DNA of 64,000 bases. Source: Sebastes aleutianus. Its lineage: Eukaryota > Chordata > Actinopteri > Perciformes > Sebastidae. Below the pieces are notes generated by a model. It was not told the DNA's origin. It made no database searches and was given only the letters and a program-made list of their open reading frames with translations. Made by a program: the position numbers and the translations under genes. Positions 25,490 to 37,233 of this stretch are shown in pieces; position 1 is the first letter of the stretch; each line of letters begins with the position of its first letter. The DNA lies in NCBI GenBank assembly GCA_916700875.1, contig CAKAKS010000001.1, positions 15,851,000 to 15,914,999 of the forward strand. Reading direction: 5' to 3'.

Positions 25490-26105
25490 TTAAAGGGATA
25501 GTTTAGGTGTTTTGTAGTGGGGTTGTATGAGGTATGTATCAATAGTCAGTGTATTACCTACAGTAGATGACGGTTGGCACGTCCCCAGTTTGGAAAAACA
25601 GACCAGAATTACCGCATGGAACCAAAGCAATGTACTGCTGTGGACGGGGGCAGCAGCAAAACATTTAGCCATCTAAAAGAAAGGCTCACCTACAAAAATC
25701 AATATCATTTTAAGTGTACATTATATTTAGAATATTTTCTATACTGTCTTTGTCAATGGAGTCAGGCTGCTTTGGAGAGAGCATAGATAAGCTTCACTTT
25801 CAATTCAGTTACCCATTGTAAAGGAGAAAGAAAGGGCTGACAGCAAGATAAAGCGGTGAAAATATTCTAAATATAGCGCACACTTAAACTGATATTGATT
25901 TTTTTAGGTGAGCCCTTCTTTTAGGTGGCTAAAATAGGTTTCGCTGCTGCCCCAGTCCAAAGCACTGTATTGCTTTGCTCCCGTGCTGGTACAGCTGTCT
26001 GTTTCTTCAAACTGGGGGCATGCCAACAGCCATCTACTGTAAGTAATACAGTGATTAAGTACCTCAAAACAACCCCACTTCAAAACATCCAAACTATCCC
26101 TTTAA
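25490..26105. mobile_element. Fold-back MITE with TTAA ends
   Basis: It begins TTAAAGGGATAGTTTAGGTG and ends CCAAACTATCCCTTTAA. The inverted repeat extends far inward: TACAGTAGATGACGGTTGGCA on the left pairs with TGCCAACAGCCATCTACTGTA on the right, and AGGCTCACCTACAAAAATCA pairs with the region around 25895-25915. The whole 616 bp can fold into one long imperfect hairpin. TTAA borders suggest a TTAA-specific (piggyBac-like) target preference, which is inference. Confidence 0.85.
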
Positions 26106-27540
26106 AGTGGAAGCCTGTTTTGAATGAGATTGTCGATGCAGCACTGACTAATCTCTATCAGAGTAGGAGCTACTCCCCACATATTGTACACCCAAAGTGA
26201 TTGAATCCTCTTTTGATTTGTGTCTCCTCCACCTGTTAGCAACCACTCTATCCATAATTCAACAAACAAAAATGGGAGAAAATGGGACCTCAGCAACTCT
26301 ACACCTCATCAGCAAGAACCAAAACACAGCCGGCCTCTACCCGCCCAGGACCGAACAAATGGATGATGCGTCTACGTGGATGGAGCTTCCACTGCATCCA
26401 ACTATCACACAGGGCGACATGTGGCCCTGATATGCTCTTAAACTAACGGTGGATAGTATCAAAGCTCTGGAGGACTGAATGAGACCAACCGATTAACTTG
26501 GTGGTCATCAATTTCATGAACTACATTATTTATGCTGACTCAAGAGTGCACTCCAGTGGAAACACAAAGTATCACAACTTCAACCTGGACAAAGTAAATG
26601 GAAATGGATGTTTTTTCAAAATTAGAGAATAGAAGGGAAAAACTGATAAATGGACTTTTATTAAACTTTATGTGGACTGTGTTGAAATGTGTTATGTGTC
26701 TATTTTGAAGAATGCAGATTTTGTCTGTACTGTTGCTTATTCAGTGGCATAACGCTGGCAAATGTACGTATTGTATCATACTGTAAAAGTAACTGGTATG
26801 TTCTGTTCCTCCAAAATACAAACAACCACACTTTACGAATAAAGGGCAGCTTAAATAAAGAATATAATATATACTGCTATGTTTGGAGGCAATACAGTCT
26901 GTCGTTAAATATGGATAGGGATTATCATGTGGGATGATGCAGAAAACACCGTATGAGTGGTAACACAAGTACATTGGAAACAATTCATCACAGCTGTCAG
27001 CACGCGTTGCCTCAAACTATTGCCACATTAACACTTAACCTTCTCCATACTTCAAGCTATTTCCTTGGAGGACTGACACAATAGTGCACATAATATCCAT
27101 CTGCATGTCAGCTGGAAACAAGTGATGGAGGAGGTTTTTACAACCCATTCAACCACATGGAAACATTTATTTGGTATTTATAACAACTAGGAATTTCTTC
27201 ACTGCAGATTTTACTCTCACCATCCCTCCTTTGTGCTAGGAAGTGATCCCTCTCTCGCTTGACTACACTGTAATATATGAGAGACAAAATACACAGTCCT
27301 CGGTCATAAAGAGACACTTACGTCTAGCACTTTTACAGTTAGATTTGCTGCAAAAGGCTCTGCTTTGCTATTGGAGCTCTCAAAGGATTCTGCAGGGAGG
27401 GTTACTCTCCAGAAGTGACACGGGAGAGTGGAGCTAAGTACAACCGAATGCTGTATAAGACATTTTGCCGAACAAAATGTTATAATTAATTTTCATAAAC
27501 TAAAAACACACTGTGAAAGGGTTAAAGTTCTAAGACAAAA
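26106..27540. other. Intergenic, no gene seen
   Basis: AT-rich unique sequence; short frames without signatures. Confidence 0.5.
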
Positions 27541-27895
27541 ACATGGACAACTCCCAGACCGGACAACGCCGTGGTAGCGACCTGTCAATCACAAGGTAGC
27601 CACGCCCTAAAGCATACCCTGCTTTATGGTCTATTTGACTCTAAATGGGACCATAATTTACTAAATGAACATCATGCTGTATTGAAGAAGACTTGAAACT
27701 AGCGATTGAGACCATAAACTCATGCTTACAATGTTTACTGAGGTAATAAATCGAGTGAGAAGTAGGCTCATTTTCTCTTGACTTCTATACAATCAGACTT
27801 CTTTTTGCAACCAGAGGAGTCGCCCCCTGCTGGCTATTAGAGAGAATGCAAGTTTAAGGCACTTCCGCATTGGCTTCACTTTTCAGACCATGTTG
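27541..27895. repeat. Interspersed fish repeat
   Basis: It contains GGTAGCGACCTGTCAATCAC, GGTCTATTTGACTCTAAATG, GTCGCCCCCTGCTGGC and ATTGGCTTCACTTTTCAGAC. The last segment recurs at about 10655, so a dispersed family is present. The class is not determined and there is no coding capacity. Confidence 0.65.
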
Positions 27896-29614
27896 CCCAC
27901 TGGTTTGAAGTAAGCATGAAAGCAAAGCTCCAAATGAAACTAGAGAAACTTTTACTTTAGGTTATGTAAGTCAAGCATTTGTATATGCAATACAATGAAC
28001 GCTAGGCAAAAAATAAGCTTGATAAGAAATTTTACGTTACCTGAAAATCAATTTTTTATATAAAATCCATAATGTTGCTCACAGAGACATGCCGCTTGTC
28101 CTGTGACCTCGAAAAGCAAACGGGAGTGTATGATACTGATGACATCACTGCGGTCTTTTCTGATTGGTCAAACTGACAGTGTTACAACACTCCACGTTCT
28201 CCCCAACATGTGATTAGATGTTAGTAGTTTCTTGATTCGGTGCAATCTCCAGCTGGCTTAACTTTGACCGAGATCAGCAAATAGAAAACCCTGAAGAACT
28301 GTGTTTGAAAATGTAGAATGTATTATTCCATCGTATTTCATCACTATAGTGACATTACACACATTATACATACTATAGAGTATCACACTACCAGACAACA
28401 GATTGTAGCGTTTCTCTTAAACACCGTTTGTGATTGCTCTGAGCAATATTTATCTATTACCCGCATCAGAAACAGAACATTATGTCCTTTTTCGGGCTGT
28501 GTGCGGGGCAATTTAGTTGAACAGAAGGGTAATGTGACCATATCTTTAGCCTGGCAGATTGTTATTAGGGTTGAGAAAAATACAGACAGACGACGACTAG
28601 GATGTATCGCTCCGGTGTGGCTCAAAACACAAAGAAGATTTTCACACTAAAGAGACTATAACTTTCACTTGACTTTGGCTTTACAGACTGATGAAGACTC
28701 GGCTGAACGTCAAGGACTGGATTTTGTCCCCCATCACTTACAGTGTAGCAGCGCTAGAAGGGATTACTTCTTGAAGCAGGAATGATTACAGTGAACAACT
28801 CTTTCCATGTACCGAGCAGTGGGTATTTTATTAACATAATAACAAACAATGTATCATTTAAGTGCCTTTAAAAAGGCTTTTTAAAGAATCTGACTCACAG
28901 TGAGAAGAAAATGACAAACAGATGCAGTAAATGTTTCATTTAGGGTTTTCATGGCTGAAACCAGAGCAGTTAATAACTCAGAGAGTTGGTCCTCTCTAAC
29001 TGAAGGACATTTATTATGCTTTCATCTCCCTGAGTCGCTCTATTCCTACATAAACATCATGTGTCCCTTGGTAATTCTGGTCACTTGCTACCCGTCTCCA
29101 TCTCTTGACCATTGACAGCTCAAACTACATGAAAACCATTCATCATTGCTTCTTTAACATCAGATTAATGTGGGGGGAAACAAAACATATGGACTCTCTT
29201 TCACACACACAGATACAGTACACACACCCGGCTAGCTCTGTATGAGCTATCAATCATAGATATTGTCATTATTCAACTGTGTCATCGACAAGCCCCTCTC
29301 CTTCTCTCTCTCCAGTCTCTCTCTTTGTCTCTTTCTCCCTTTTTCCTTCCCTCTCTCTCAATCACACACACACACACACACACACAGAAGAGGGGGAATC
29401 ATGAATCATAAATCTTATGAATGCCATCTAAAGACTGCTCAGCGCTATGAGAAAAAAGAGATGATTGATAGACGTGAGTGACTGTGGCGAAAGCGAAGAA
29501 GATGGCCAGAAGGTTGTAACCAGCAACACCGAGGTCAGAAACCGCAGTTCAAGGGTCAAATGTATCAGAGGAGGCACAATATGGCCATGAAGGAAGGAGA
29601 AAATGTAGGGGGGT
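27896..29614. other. Intergenic, no gene seen
   Basis: Mostly unique AT-rich DNA. A short (CA)n occurs at about 29363-29387, after a pyrimidine-rich stretch at 29290-29360. Confidence 0.5.
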
Positions 29615-29710
29615 GAGGAGGAGGAGGAGGAGAAGGAGGAGGAGGAGGGGAGGGAGTAAATGGTTGAAGGGGAAGGGAGGGAGGAGGAGGAGGAGGAGGA
29701 GGAGGAGGGT
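29615..29710. repeat. (GGA)n purine tract
   Basis: Two runs of GGA/GAG trinucleotides separated by about 20 bp. The serine-rich minus-strand frame through it is an artefact. Confidence 0.85.
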
Positions 29711-29929
29711 GTGGGGGGATGCTGCCACAGTGAGGCTAAAGCCATAACTCATCTTTTATTAAAAATAATGAAAAAAACTTAATGAGTTAATAATATCATG
29801 GAGAAAGAGATAGGGAGTGAGACGGAGATGGAGGAAGGGACGGGAGGACGGAGGAAAGGAAGGATAGGAAGAAGAAAGGAAATGAGGAGAGAGGAAACAG
29901 AACAGGGTCAACGTGCATCTCTTTTCAAC

Positions 29930-31429
29930 CCTTTGGTCATTTATTCCACTTTTCAAAGTTCACACCAGATCCATCACGGCGGCGGGGACGATCACGGTGA
30001 TCCCCCTCTTTCTGCCGACCTAAATCCCAAAGCCTGCTTGGTAATTAAAGGCACTTAACAACCAATTAACAGTGATGAGCTAAATTAGCAGGATATTGTC
30101 TCCTTTGACTAGGCTACTGCGTTATCAGTGTATTGAAGCAGCGATGAACAAACCTCAGTGGCCCGTGTTTGCATGTAGGCAAATGACGGATTAATTACTA
30201 TTAAAACATCAGCATCTTAATGAGCTTGGAAACAATTAGAGAGGTCGTTAGCATGTGGAGAACGGCTGAGAACAGAGGAAGGGGGGAGTGGGAACAAAAC
30301 AAGAGAGAAATCTTCATTGGGAAGCAATACTGATTAAATGGACGTACGGTCGCACTCATCGCCCAATATCCGCGGACCTATTAAATACGTGACATCACCA
30401 TTTGTCTTTTCTACCATCAAGCTACTTTTCTGCTGCCATTATCTTTCCCGCTTCGTCTTCTCTGGCTTCCCCAACTCTCTGCCTTCCTCTCATAAAAAGC
30501 CTTTTTCTTGCTCTTCCACTCCTTTCTCTACTTTCTGCTTTTTCACTCCTTCCCTCCTTCATGCTTGGGGGGCACAGTCCTGTGAAGGAATTTAATATGC
30601 AACTTTTATATGAGAAACCAATCGCATACGTCTGGGTCTATTGGGCTCGCAATCTATCGGCCCGGACGGCTAATGCAATAGAGAGAGCCGGGGCTATTTA
30701 TCACACAGGGAGCTATCTTTTCCTCTCTCTCTTTCTCTTCCACTCTGCCCTCGCTCTCTCTGTCTTTATTCAAGCCCAGATTCCTGGCTGCCACTAAATC
30801 AGGCCAACTATGAGCTATGGCTGCCCAGAGGGCATCTCCTCTTTTATAGGGGGATTTGGATTTTGTATCTACTGGTTCCTCAGTGGTCGTTGAGGCTGTG
30901 CTAACGGAAGCTATAAACATTCAACAAACAAAAGGCAACCACTTAAACGCTCCTCCGTCCCCACTGTAATGATCATGAACGTGTAGAGATATATGGATGT
31001 AGGGGGATGCATAAACCTGATGAATAACACATCGATGGCATTTACAGTGATGCCGCACCGATTTGTTTGCAGACAGAAACACATACAAACATGAACAGAC
31101 TTTACTGTTATAGTAATGTGCTATAATTCACAACACAATGTTACTGATAATAGTCACACACATATAGCAGCAGCACAACTTCAAAAGTTTCCTGCTGAAA
31201 AACAAAAGCGACAGCAGTGTGCAGGGGGACGCGGCCCACCTGCAGCAATTAAAATGCCTCAGAAAACCCAAATTCATTTCAACAAATTAGCCACATTACT
31301 GGCCACTGTGTAATCGCTGATGGCAATTAATAAGAAATTAGTCACAATCAGCCCTATATTAACATCTCACCCAGGGGCCGCGGCTGGAAATTAATAACCG
31401 GAGATTCATCTCTCTTACTGTCTTCCTGG

Positions 31430-31430
<1 letters not shown>
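29930..31430. promoter_or_regulatory. Candidate conserved non-coding blocks 5' of the tlx3 region
   Basis: No repeats and no exon signal, but several stretches rich in homeodomain-type cores. These include 30040-30250 (CAATTAAC, TTAATTACTATTAAAAC, ACAATTAG), 30595-30720 (CCAATCGC, GGCTAATGCAATAG) and 31245-31400 (GCAATTAAAAT, GGCAATTAATAAG, GAAATTAATAACC). Developmental homeobox genes often have dense distal enhancers in flanking gene deserts. Conservation itself cannot be seen from one sequence. Confidence 0.3.

Positions 31431-31441
<11 letters not shown>

Positions 31442-31478
<37 letters not shown>
31442..31478. repeat. (CA)n microsatellite
   Basis: Uninterrupted AC dinucleotides preceded by CTCTCTCTCTCT. 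Confidence 0.9.
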
Positions 31479-31480
<2 letters not shown>

Positions 31481-31612
31481 TTGCCCACCTATTTTGTTCA
31501 TGAATCTCCACTAAGACTTTTTCTGTGTGGATCGTCTCATATGATCCGCAATCTGCTCATGTCAGCGAGCCAGCTTCCTCTTTACTGGGGTGTGAAAACC
31601 CCCTGAAAGACA

Positions 31613-31713
31613 TGAGTGTGTGTGTGTGTGTGTTTTCTCACCAGTGCAATCAACACATGTGCTATGAAGTTTGTGGACATGTACATATAGAGATATATAA
31701 TACACTGTATATC

Positions 31714-31756
<43 letters not shown>

Positions 31757-32133
31757 CTACACGAATGGGGAGGGGGCATCGGTCGAGACTGGGCCCGCCT
31801 CTAGGGGTCCTCACACCAATCAGCTAAGCGCACCAAGAATCAATTAACACCAGTGGGAGGGGGCAGAGGGTAAAGCACCACACACACACACACACACTCG
31901 GACACACGCGGTCCGCACGCACACTGCCCACACACATGGTACTGTCTGAGGAGATATCCATCACATCACACACATTGTGCCAATGTGTGTGTCTTTGAGC
32001 GTGTGTGTCCCCATCCCGGTGTGCCCCGGTCTCTCATGGTGTGAGGTTGGGGAACAGATTGGGGGTCAGCAGGGGGGTCAGGCCAGGGTCACCCCCGTCT
32101 GAGCCGTGTGTGTGTGTATGTCTGTCTCTACTG

Positions 32134-32161
<28 letters not shown>
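31613..32161. repeat. TG/CA-rich simple-sequence cluster
   Basis: TG runs at about 31616-31632, 31720-31751 and 32127-32161, and a CA run at about 31880-31898, within moderately G-rich DNA. Confidence 0.75.
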
Positions 32162-32164
<3 letters not shown>

Positions 32165-34465
32165 CCTGACCACCACTTCCCGGGCTCACTGGCAGGCAGA
32201 AGTGAATAAGATGGATGGTGTTGATTCATACTCTGAATTCATTGCTCCCCCTGAATCCACAGAGGATAAATACATCCACAGAAATTACGAAGCAAGGGAC
32301 CAAAATGAGTATCTCACTTTTCATATTCCTCCTTCACTTTTTCTCTGGTTTGGGGGACAGCTGCTGGCTACATGAAAACCATTCATCATCGCATCTTTAC
32401 CATAAAATTATTGACAGAGAGGAGGACGAGCGGCTTTATTGGCTACAAGGTTGGACACAGAGAAAAGTCAGTGAAAACTTGAATTAAAGCAAAAGGTAAC
32501 CACGTTTTTTTTGGGATGGTGTATAGCTGAAAAGGAGAAGAGAGAGCGAGACGAGACGTTTCCGCTACAACACACAAAACAGCCAAATAAAGTGATCAAA
32601 GAGTGTCTACCATTTGCCCATGAACGTTCCACTGAGAAACCCCACCTCTTCCCTCTTCCTCTCTGCACATTGCCGTCTCCATCTGTTAGCCCGTTGCACT
32701 CGTCCGTCCACTAAACCCCCCCCCCTCCTCCTCCTCGTTTCCTCTCCTCCTCTGCTCCTCTCTGGCCTTCCTACCCTCAGGGAGGTAAGGTGATCTCCCT
32801 GTGCTGGTGTAAGTGACTGGTATTAGTCTCCTTCTCTGTCTGTCTGTTTGATCCCGGCACTAATGACTCCACAGGGACTGGGGTCTGATAATGGGAAATC
32901 AATATAGAGAATAGCGCTCTGGAGTGGCCTCACTTAGCTCTCGCTGTTTCACGCCTCACAGCAAAGTGCCTCTGTGTGTGTGTGTGTGTGAGGAGGGGCG
33001 TAATGTAGTGTAGTGTAGTGTGTGTATGGAGCAGAATTTAAATAAAGGCCTATTGCCTGGTGCATGTAAGTGTACAAAACTTTTTATATAAAGATGAATT
33101 GCCCTTCTATGTGCTGAAAGAACTCAATTAAACAATGCAAATTGGATCAAATCAAAGTTACTGGAGAGTTGACACTTTTGGGGTCATCCGGCAGTAATGT
33201 GCATATGTGGCTGTGTATATGTGTGTCTAATCGGTCACACTCCTGCGCCTGGGGCCAGACAGGTGGAGCTGGTGGCATGAGGCTGGTGTCCCCCCCCCTC
33301 CACCCTGAGGGGCCAGAAGGCCCAGCGAAGCAGGGGGCTGGAGTAGCTCCCTCTGCCAGGCACCAGAGCTACTATGGCTGGTGGCAGCTGGTCCTCTGTC
33401 CTCCCCCCCACACCCCCCACCCCATCCTCCCCTGCATGAGCGCCCCGCGGGCAGGCAACAGGAGGGGTTAGGAGGTCAAGAGGCAGGAGAGAACGGGGGG
33501 GAACGGCGGCGACATGCAGGATAATCAGCTTTTATGAAGCGGAGAGGACACAGACAGAGAGAGACGGGAAGCACGGCTCTGACACAATGCAACCGACTAC
33601 AAGCAGTAATGAATTAACACATTAGCGCCACGACCAGGGGCGTTCAGGGGCACTCAGCTGCTCTTAAACACACTCCCCTCACACACACACACATAAATCA
33701 GTCATAAGTCATTAAAGCAACAGCAAACACACGCACTTATTAATTACATCAGTCATTTTGTGGATGGCAGATCCCCCTGAAAGCCATTGAGTGTGATGAG
33801 AGACTAAAAATGTCTCCAGAAAAACTTTTACTTAGCACTCAGAACAGATAAAGACGGAGATTAAAGTACAACCACACATGCACGCATAAAGACGAGACAA
33901 CGCTGTGGGAATCCTCTCGTCCAAACTAAAGCCATGTGTTCAATTATCATCAGCCCCAAATGATCCCCATTAATGCTTTAACTCTTTCTCTCACATCCCA
34001 GTCTCAGCCATCCATCCATCCTGTTTTTTGCTCTCCGTCCATCCCTATAATTCACGTCTGTGCGGTTTGCTTACTTCCCTTTCTCACTCTCTTCCTCTCC
34101 ATCCTCCTCTCCCTCCCTCCCTGACTTTTAACCAGCGTGAAGAGGCAGCCATGCATTCAACCATCAGACAGGCTTACATGGTCTACCCTCACACACACAC
34201 GCACACACACAGAGTCAGAGCATATTGTACCTCAAGTGTAACAAGAATGCAATGTTCACTGAAACAAATATCTACCATATCAGGGCATCTTTACGTGGTT
34301 AAATGTGCATCCTGATACTTGCAGAAAAAAAGGCTTACATGACTGATTTGTATACAAAAACCACACTGAAAGTCCGTCTATTGGTTGCTGTTTGACTCCA
34401 TGTGAAGAATAAATCAAATAATCCACCACAATGTTTTTTATATAATCAGCTGCTACAGCAGCTGA
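32162..34465. other. Intergenic, no gene; candidate regulatory sequence
   Basis: No exon is recognisable. The stretch 33515-33640 (GATAATCAGCTTTTATGAAGC, GTAATGAATTAACACATTAG) is unique and TAAT-rich, like the blocks at 29.9-31.4 kb. The section 33240-33470 is GC-rich with C/G runs. A short TAGTG repeat lies at about 33005-33020. A short CA tract lies at 34191-34211. Confidence 0.4.
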
Positions 34466-34776
34466 GTAATACTGGGAAAATCCCATATCACCATATTTTT
34501 GACCAAATACCTCAATATCGATATTGCGACGATATTGTAGGGTTGACTATAGGGCTGCAACTAACGTTTATTTTCATTGTCGATTAATCTGACGATTACT
34601 TTCTCCATTAATCGATTAGTTGTTTGGTCTATAAAATGTCAGAAAATGGTGAAAAATGTCGATCAGTGTTTCCCAAAGCCCAAGATGACATCCTCAATGG
34701 TCTTGTTTTGTCCATAAACTAAAAGATATTCAGTTTACTATCATAGAGGAGTAAAGAAACCAGATAATATTCTCAT

Positions 34777-35953
34777 TTAAAGGAACAGTTTGTAGGATTT
34801 AGCCACATTTAGTGGTGAGGTTGCAGATTGAAACCTCTCCTGTGTGCCAAGTGTGTAGGAGAACTATGGTGGCCGATTTGAAAAAGTGAATGGCCCTATC
34901 TAGAGCCAGTTGTTGTATGAGTATCGTAGGTCATTTAGAGAATAGCAGAGCCAGTGCGTAGAGTGAGTGTGAGTACATGAGAAGTGAGTGGTGAAGCGAG
35001 AGAGAGAGAGCGGCGGCGAATGTTTGTGTGCGAATAAGTGAGCCAGTGGAGCAGAAGACAGAGTTAGTTTAGCTTTGAGAATATCAAGTGAATGTACAGT
35101 GGAGGTTGCAGTTAACATTGGAGCGAGTAACGTTATTGACTCCGGCCCAATCAGGGAAAAGTTAACTCAGTGGTTTGTCCGTTCTGGGCTACTGTTGAAA
35201 CATGGTGGTCGGCTCTGTGTAGATATAAACGGCTCATTTTCAGGTAACAAAAACACGATTCTTATTTTCAGGTTATTATACACAAAAAAAGAAGATACTT
35301 AACATACTTAAAACATACTAATATTATATTCCATTTCTGCCAATACATCCCCCTATTTGTTCAGCCCAGTCACACAGCAGTTTGTGAAATAGTCACAAAA
35401 TTGAATGTATTGATTCGTGTACATAGACAGGAATTTCAATTTTTTTTCATGATGGTCAGCACAAAATCAATTTGTAGGTAATCCATGTAATTGTGAAATG
35501 GGGGGTATAAAGAGCCGCATAGGGAGGAGGTCAGGATGGATGGGTGGGTCAAAAAACACAGGACTTCTGCCCAGGAGACTGGCATTCGTGTTCCGTGTGA
35601 AACCAGAAGTCAAAGTTAATTTGTTTCTCACGTAACTTCCGTAATGAAGTTACGGCACTTCCGAGTTATTTTAACCCAAACGATCTTTTTCTAAACCTAA
35701 CTAAGTAATTTGTTATCTAAACCTAACCAAGTCCATCTTTACCTAAACCTAAAGAAGTGGTTTTATTTTGAAAAGACCGGAGCGGAAATTTGTAGGATAA
35801 AGCACAAAAAATACATTGTTGAAAGTCGTGCTGAGCGTGATGAAAAAATGTGAAATCCATGTCAATATACATTAATCCAATAAATTAATTTTTTGTGACA
35901 ATTTCATGAACTGCCATGAGATTGTGTTGATGAATAAAACACTGTTCCTCTAA
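34777..35953. mobile_element. TTAA-type element (C) inserted in B
   Basis: Left end TTAAAGGAACAGTTTGTAGG; right end CACTGTTCCTCTAA. The ends resemble those of the elements at 22878 and 57016 (TTAAAGG-ACAGTGTGTAG). It shares GAATATCAAGTGAATGTACAG with the dock2-intron repeat at about 3965. It contains element D. Confidence 0.65.
35377..35915. mobile_element. Inverted-repeat element (D) inserted in C
   Basis: The ends GCAGTTTGTGAAATAGTCAC and GTGACAATTTCATGAACTGCC are inverted repeats of about 26 bp. The interior (GTGTGAAACCAGAAGTCAA, CTAAACCTAACTAAGTAA) matches, in reverse, the repeat at 62620-62765. Confidence 0.65.
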
Positions 35954-36628
35954 GAAATGGGAATCAGAGGATTTAGACTTTTTTTACTTGAAAAAATTAC
36001 TCAACCTGATTAATCGATTATCAAAATAGTCGACAATTAATTTAATAGTTGACAACAAATTGATTAATCGTTGCAGTGCTAGTTGACTATTGGTGCTCAG
36101 AGATTTTTAATAAATAATGTGGATATAATGACTAAGTGGATAAAGGTAAATAATAGAGCAGGGTCTGGTAAATTCAGAAAATTTACGTTACTGAAATGCA
36201 GCCTTTAAAACCGGGAAAAGACAACACCTATGCCATATTTTGATATCCAAAATCTAAGACAATATCTATTCCCATATCATGATATCGATATAATATCGAT
36301 ATATTGCCTATGCAGCCCTAAGCAACACTTTTGCAGTCGTGACTATTCAATAAAAACAACCTTTTGGGGATGACAAGCTTTCATACTTGATAACAAAAAA
36401 TCCTCTAGTAATCCACCCAGCCATGTATTTGACATTTACTGTGACATTTTACATACTTTATCTGCTTTTTTTAAGTGTCTGGCAGGTCATTGTGTCGACA
36501 GTGTTATACAGAGCAGTGGTCCAGGGATGATGATGATGTCCCTGACCGGGTCCCTGATGGGGGATCCCATTCCTCTCTCTTCTCATCCAACAATCCCACT
36601 GAGCATGTCAATATGAAACACTATCCTC

Positions 36629-36641
36629 CACACACACACAC

Positions 36642-36737
<96 letters not shown>
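36629..36737. repeat. (CA)n microsatellite
   Basis: About 50 CA units with two CG interruptions. Both strands give long Thr-His or Cys-Val frames that are artefacts. Confidence 0.95.
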
Positions 36738-36739
<2 letters not shown>

Positions 36740-37202
36740 GGGCCATGCTTACATAGGCTATCCCTCCCATTACACACACCAGACAGCCTTATATTGATAG
36801 GATGAGCCTGTATAAACTGCTGCATCTGCTGTGTGAGAAGATGCATGGCGCGCTATGGAGAAAAGTGTAAATTAAACTAAATCAAGTCTCCCAACAGTAA
36901 AACACATTTTCTCTATATTGCACTCAACATTGAGCCTTGATTTACAACACAACTTGTGTTAAAGGGGTAAAGCTTTGTTTACCCAACTTTAAAAAATCCC
37001 CAGCCTTGTAAATGTTGTCAGATGGCCGAGATGCCAGTTGTCTTTCAGCTTAATACTACCTATATTAAATAGTTTAAATATTTCATAAGGGCGGTTTTTT
37101 TAAGAGCGAGGGAGGGGAAATCGTTAGCTGCGGTAAAGTTTCATTAACTGGTCCCCATTTCGCTGCGAGGCAAACTCATCTCCTCTTATTGTAATAAAAC
37201 AA

Positions 37203-37233
<31 letters not shown>

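Larger units (their letters stand above)
34550..36081. mobile_element. hAT-like MITE (B) with 8-bp target duplication
   Basis: The ends are TAGGGCTGCAAC and GTTGCAGTGCTA, imperfect inverted repeats. It is flanked by the perfect 8-bp duplication GTTGACTA (34542-34549 and 36082-36089). The termini carry AATCGATTAGTT and TTGATTAATCG motifs common in these elements. It is interrupted by element C. Confidence 0.85.
34466..36320. mobile_element. Outer hAT-like MITE (A) hosting a nested stack
   Basis: Sequence on both sides of element B is of one type: CAATATCGATATTGCGACG on the left, ATATCGATATAATATCGATA and a terminal GCAGCCCTA on the right. This fits the split halves of a single older MITE. The left terminus was not found, so the start is approximate. 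Confidence 0.45.

Noticed and set aside
29428..29752. Serine/leucine-rich minus-strand frames
   Set aside because: Translation of a GGA/GAG purine tract.
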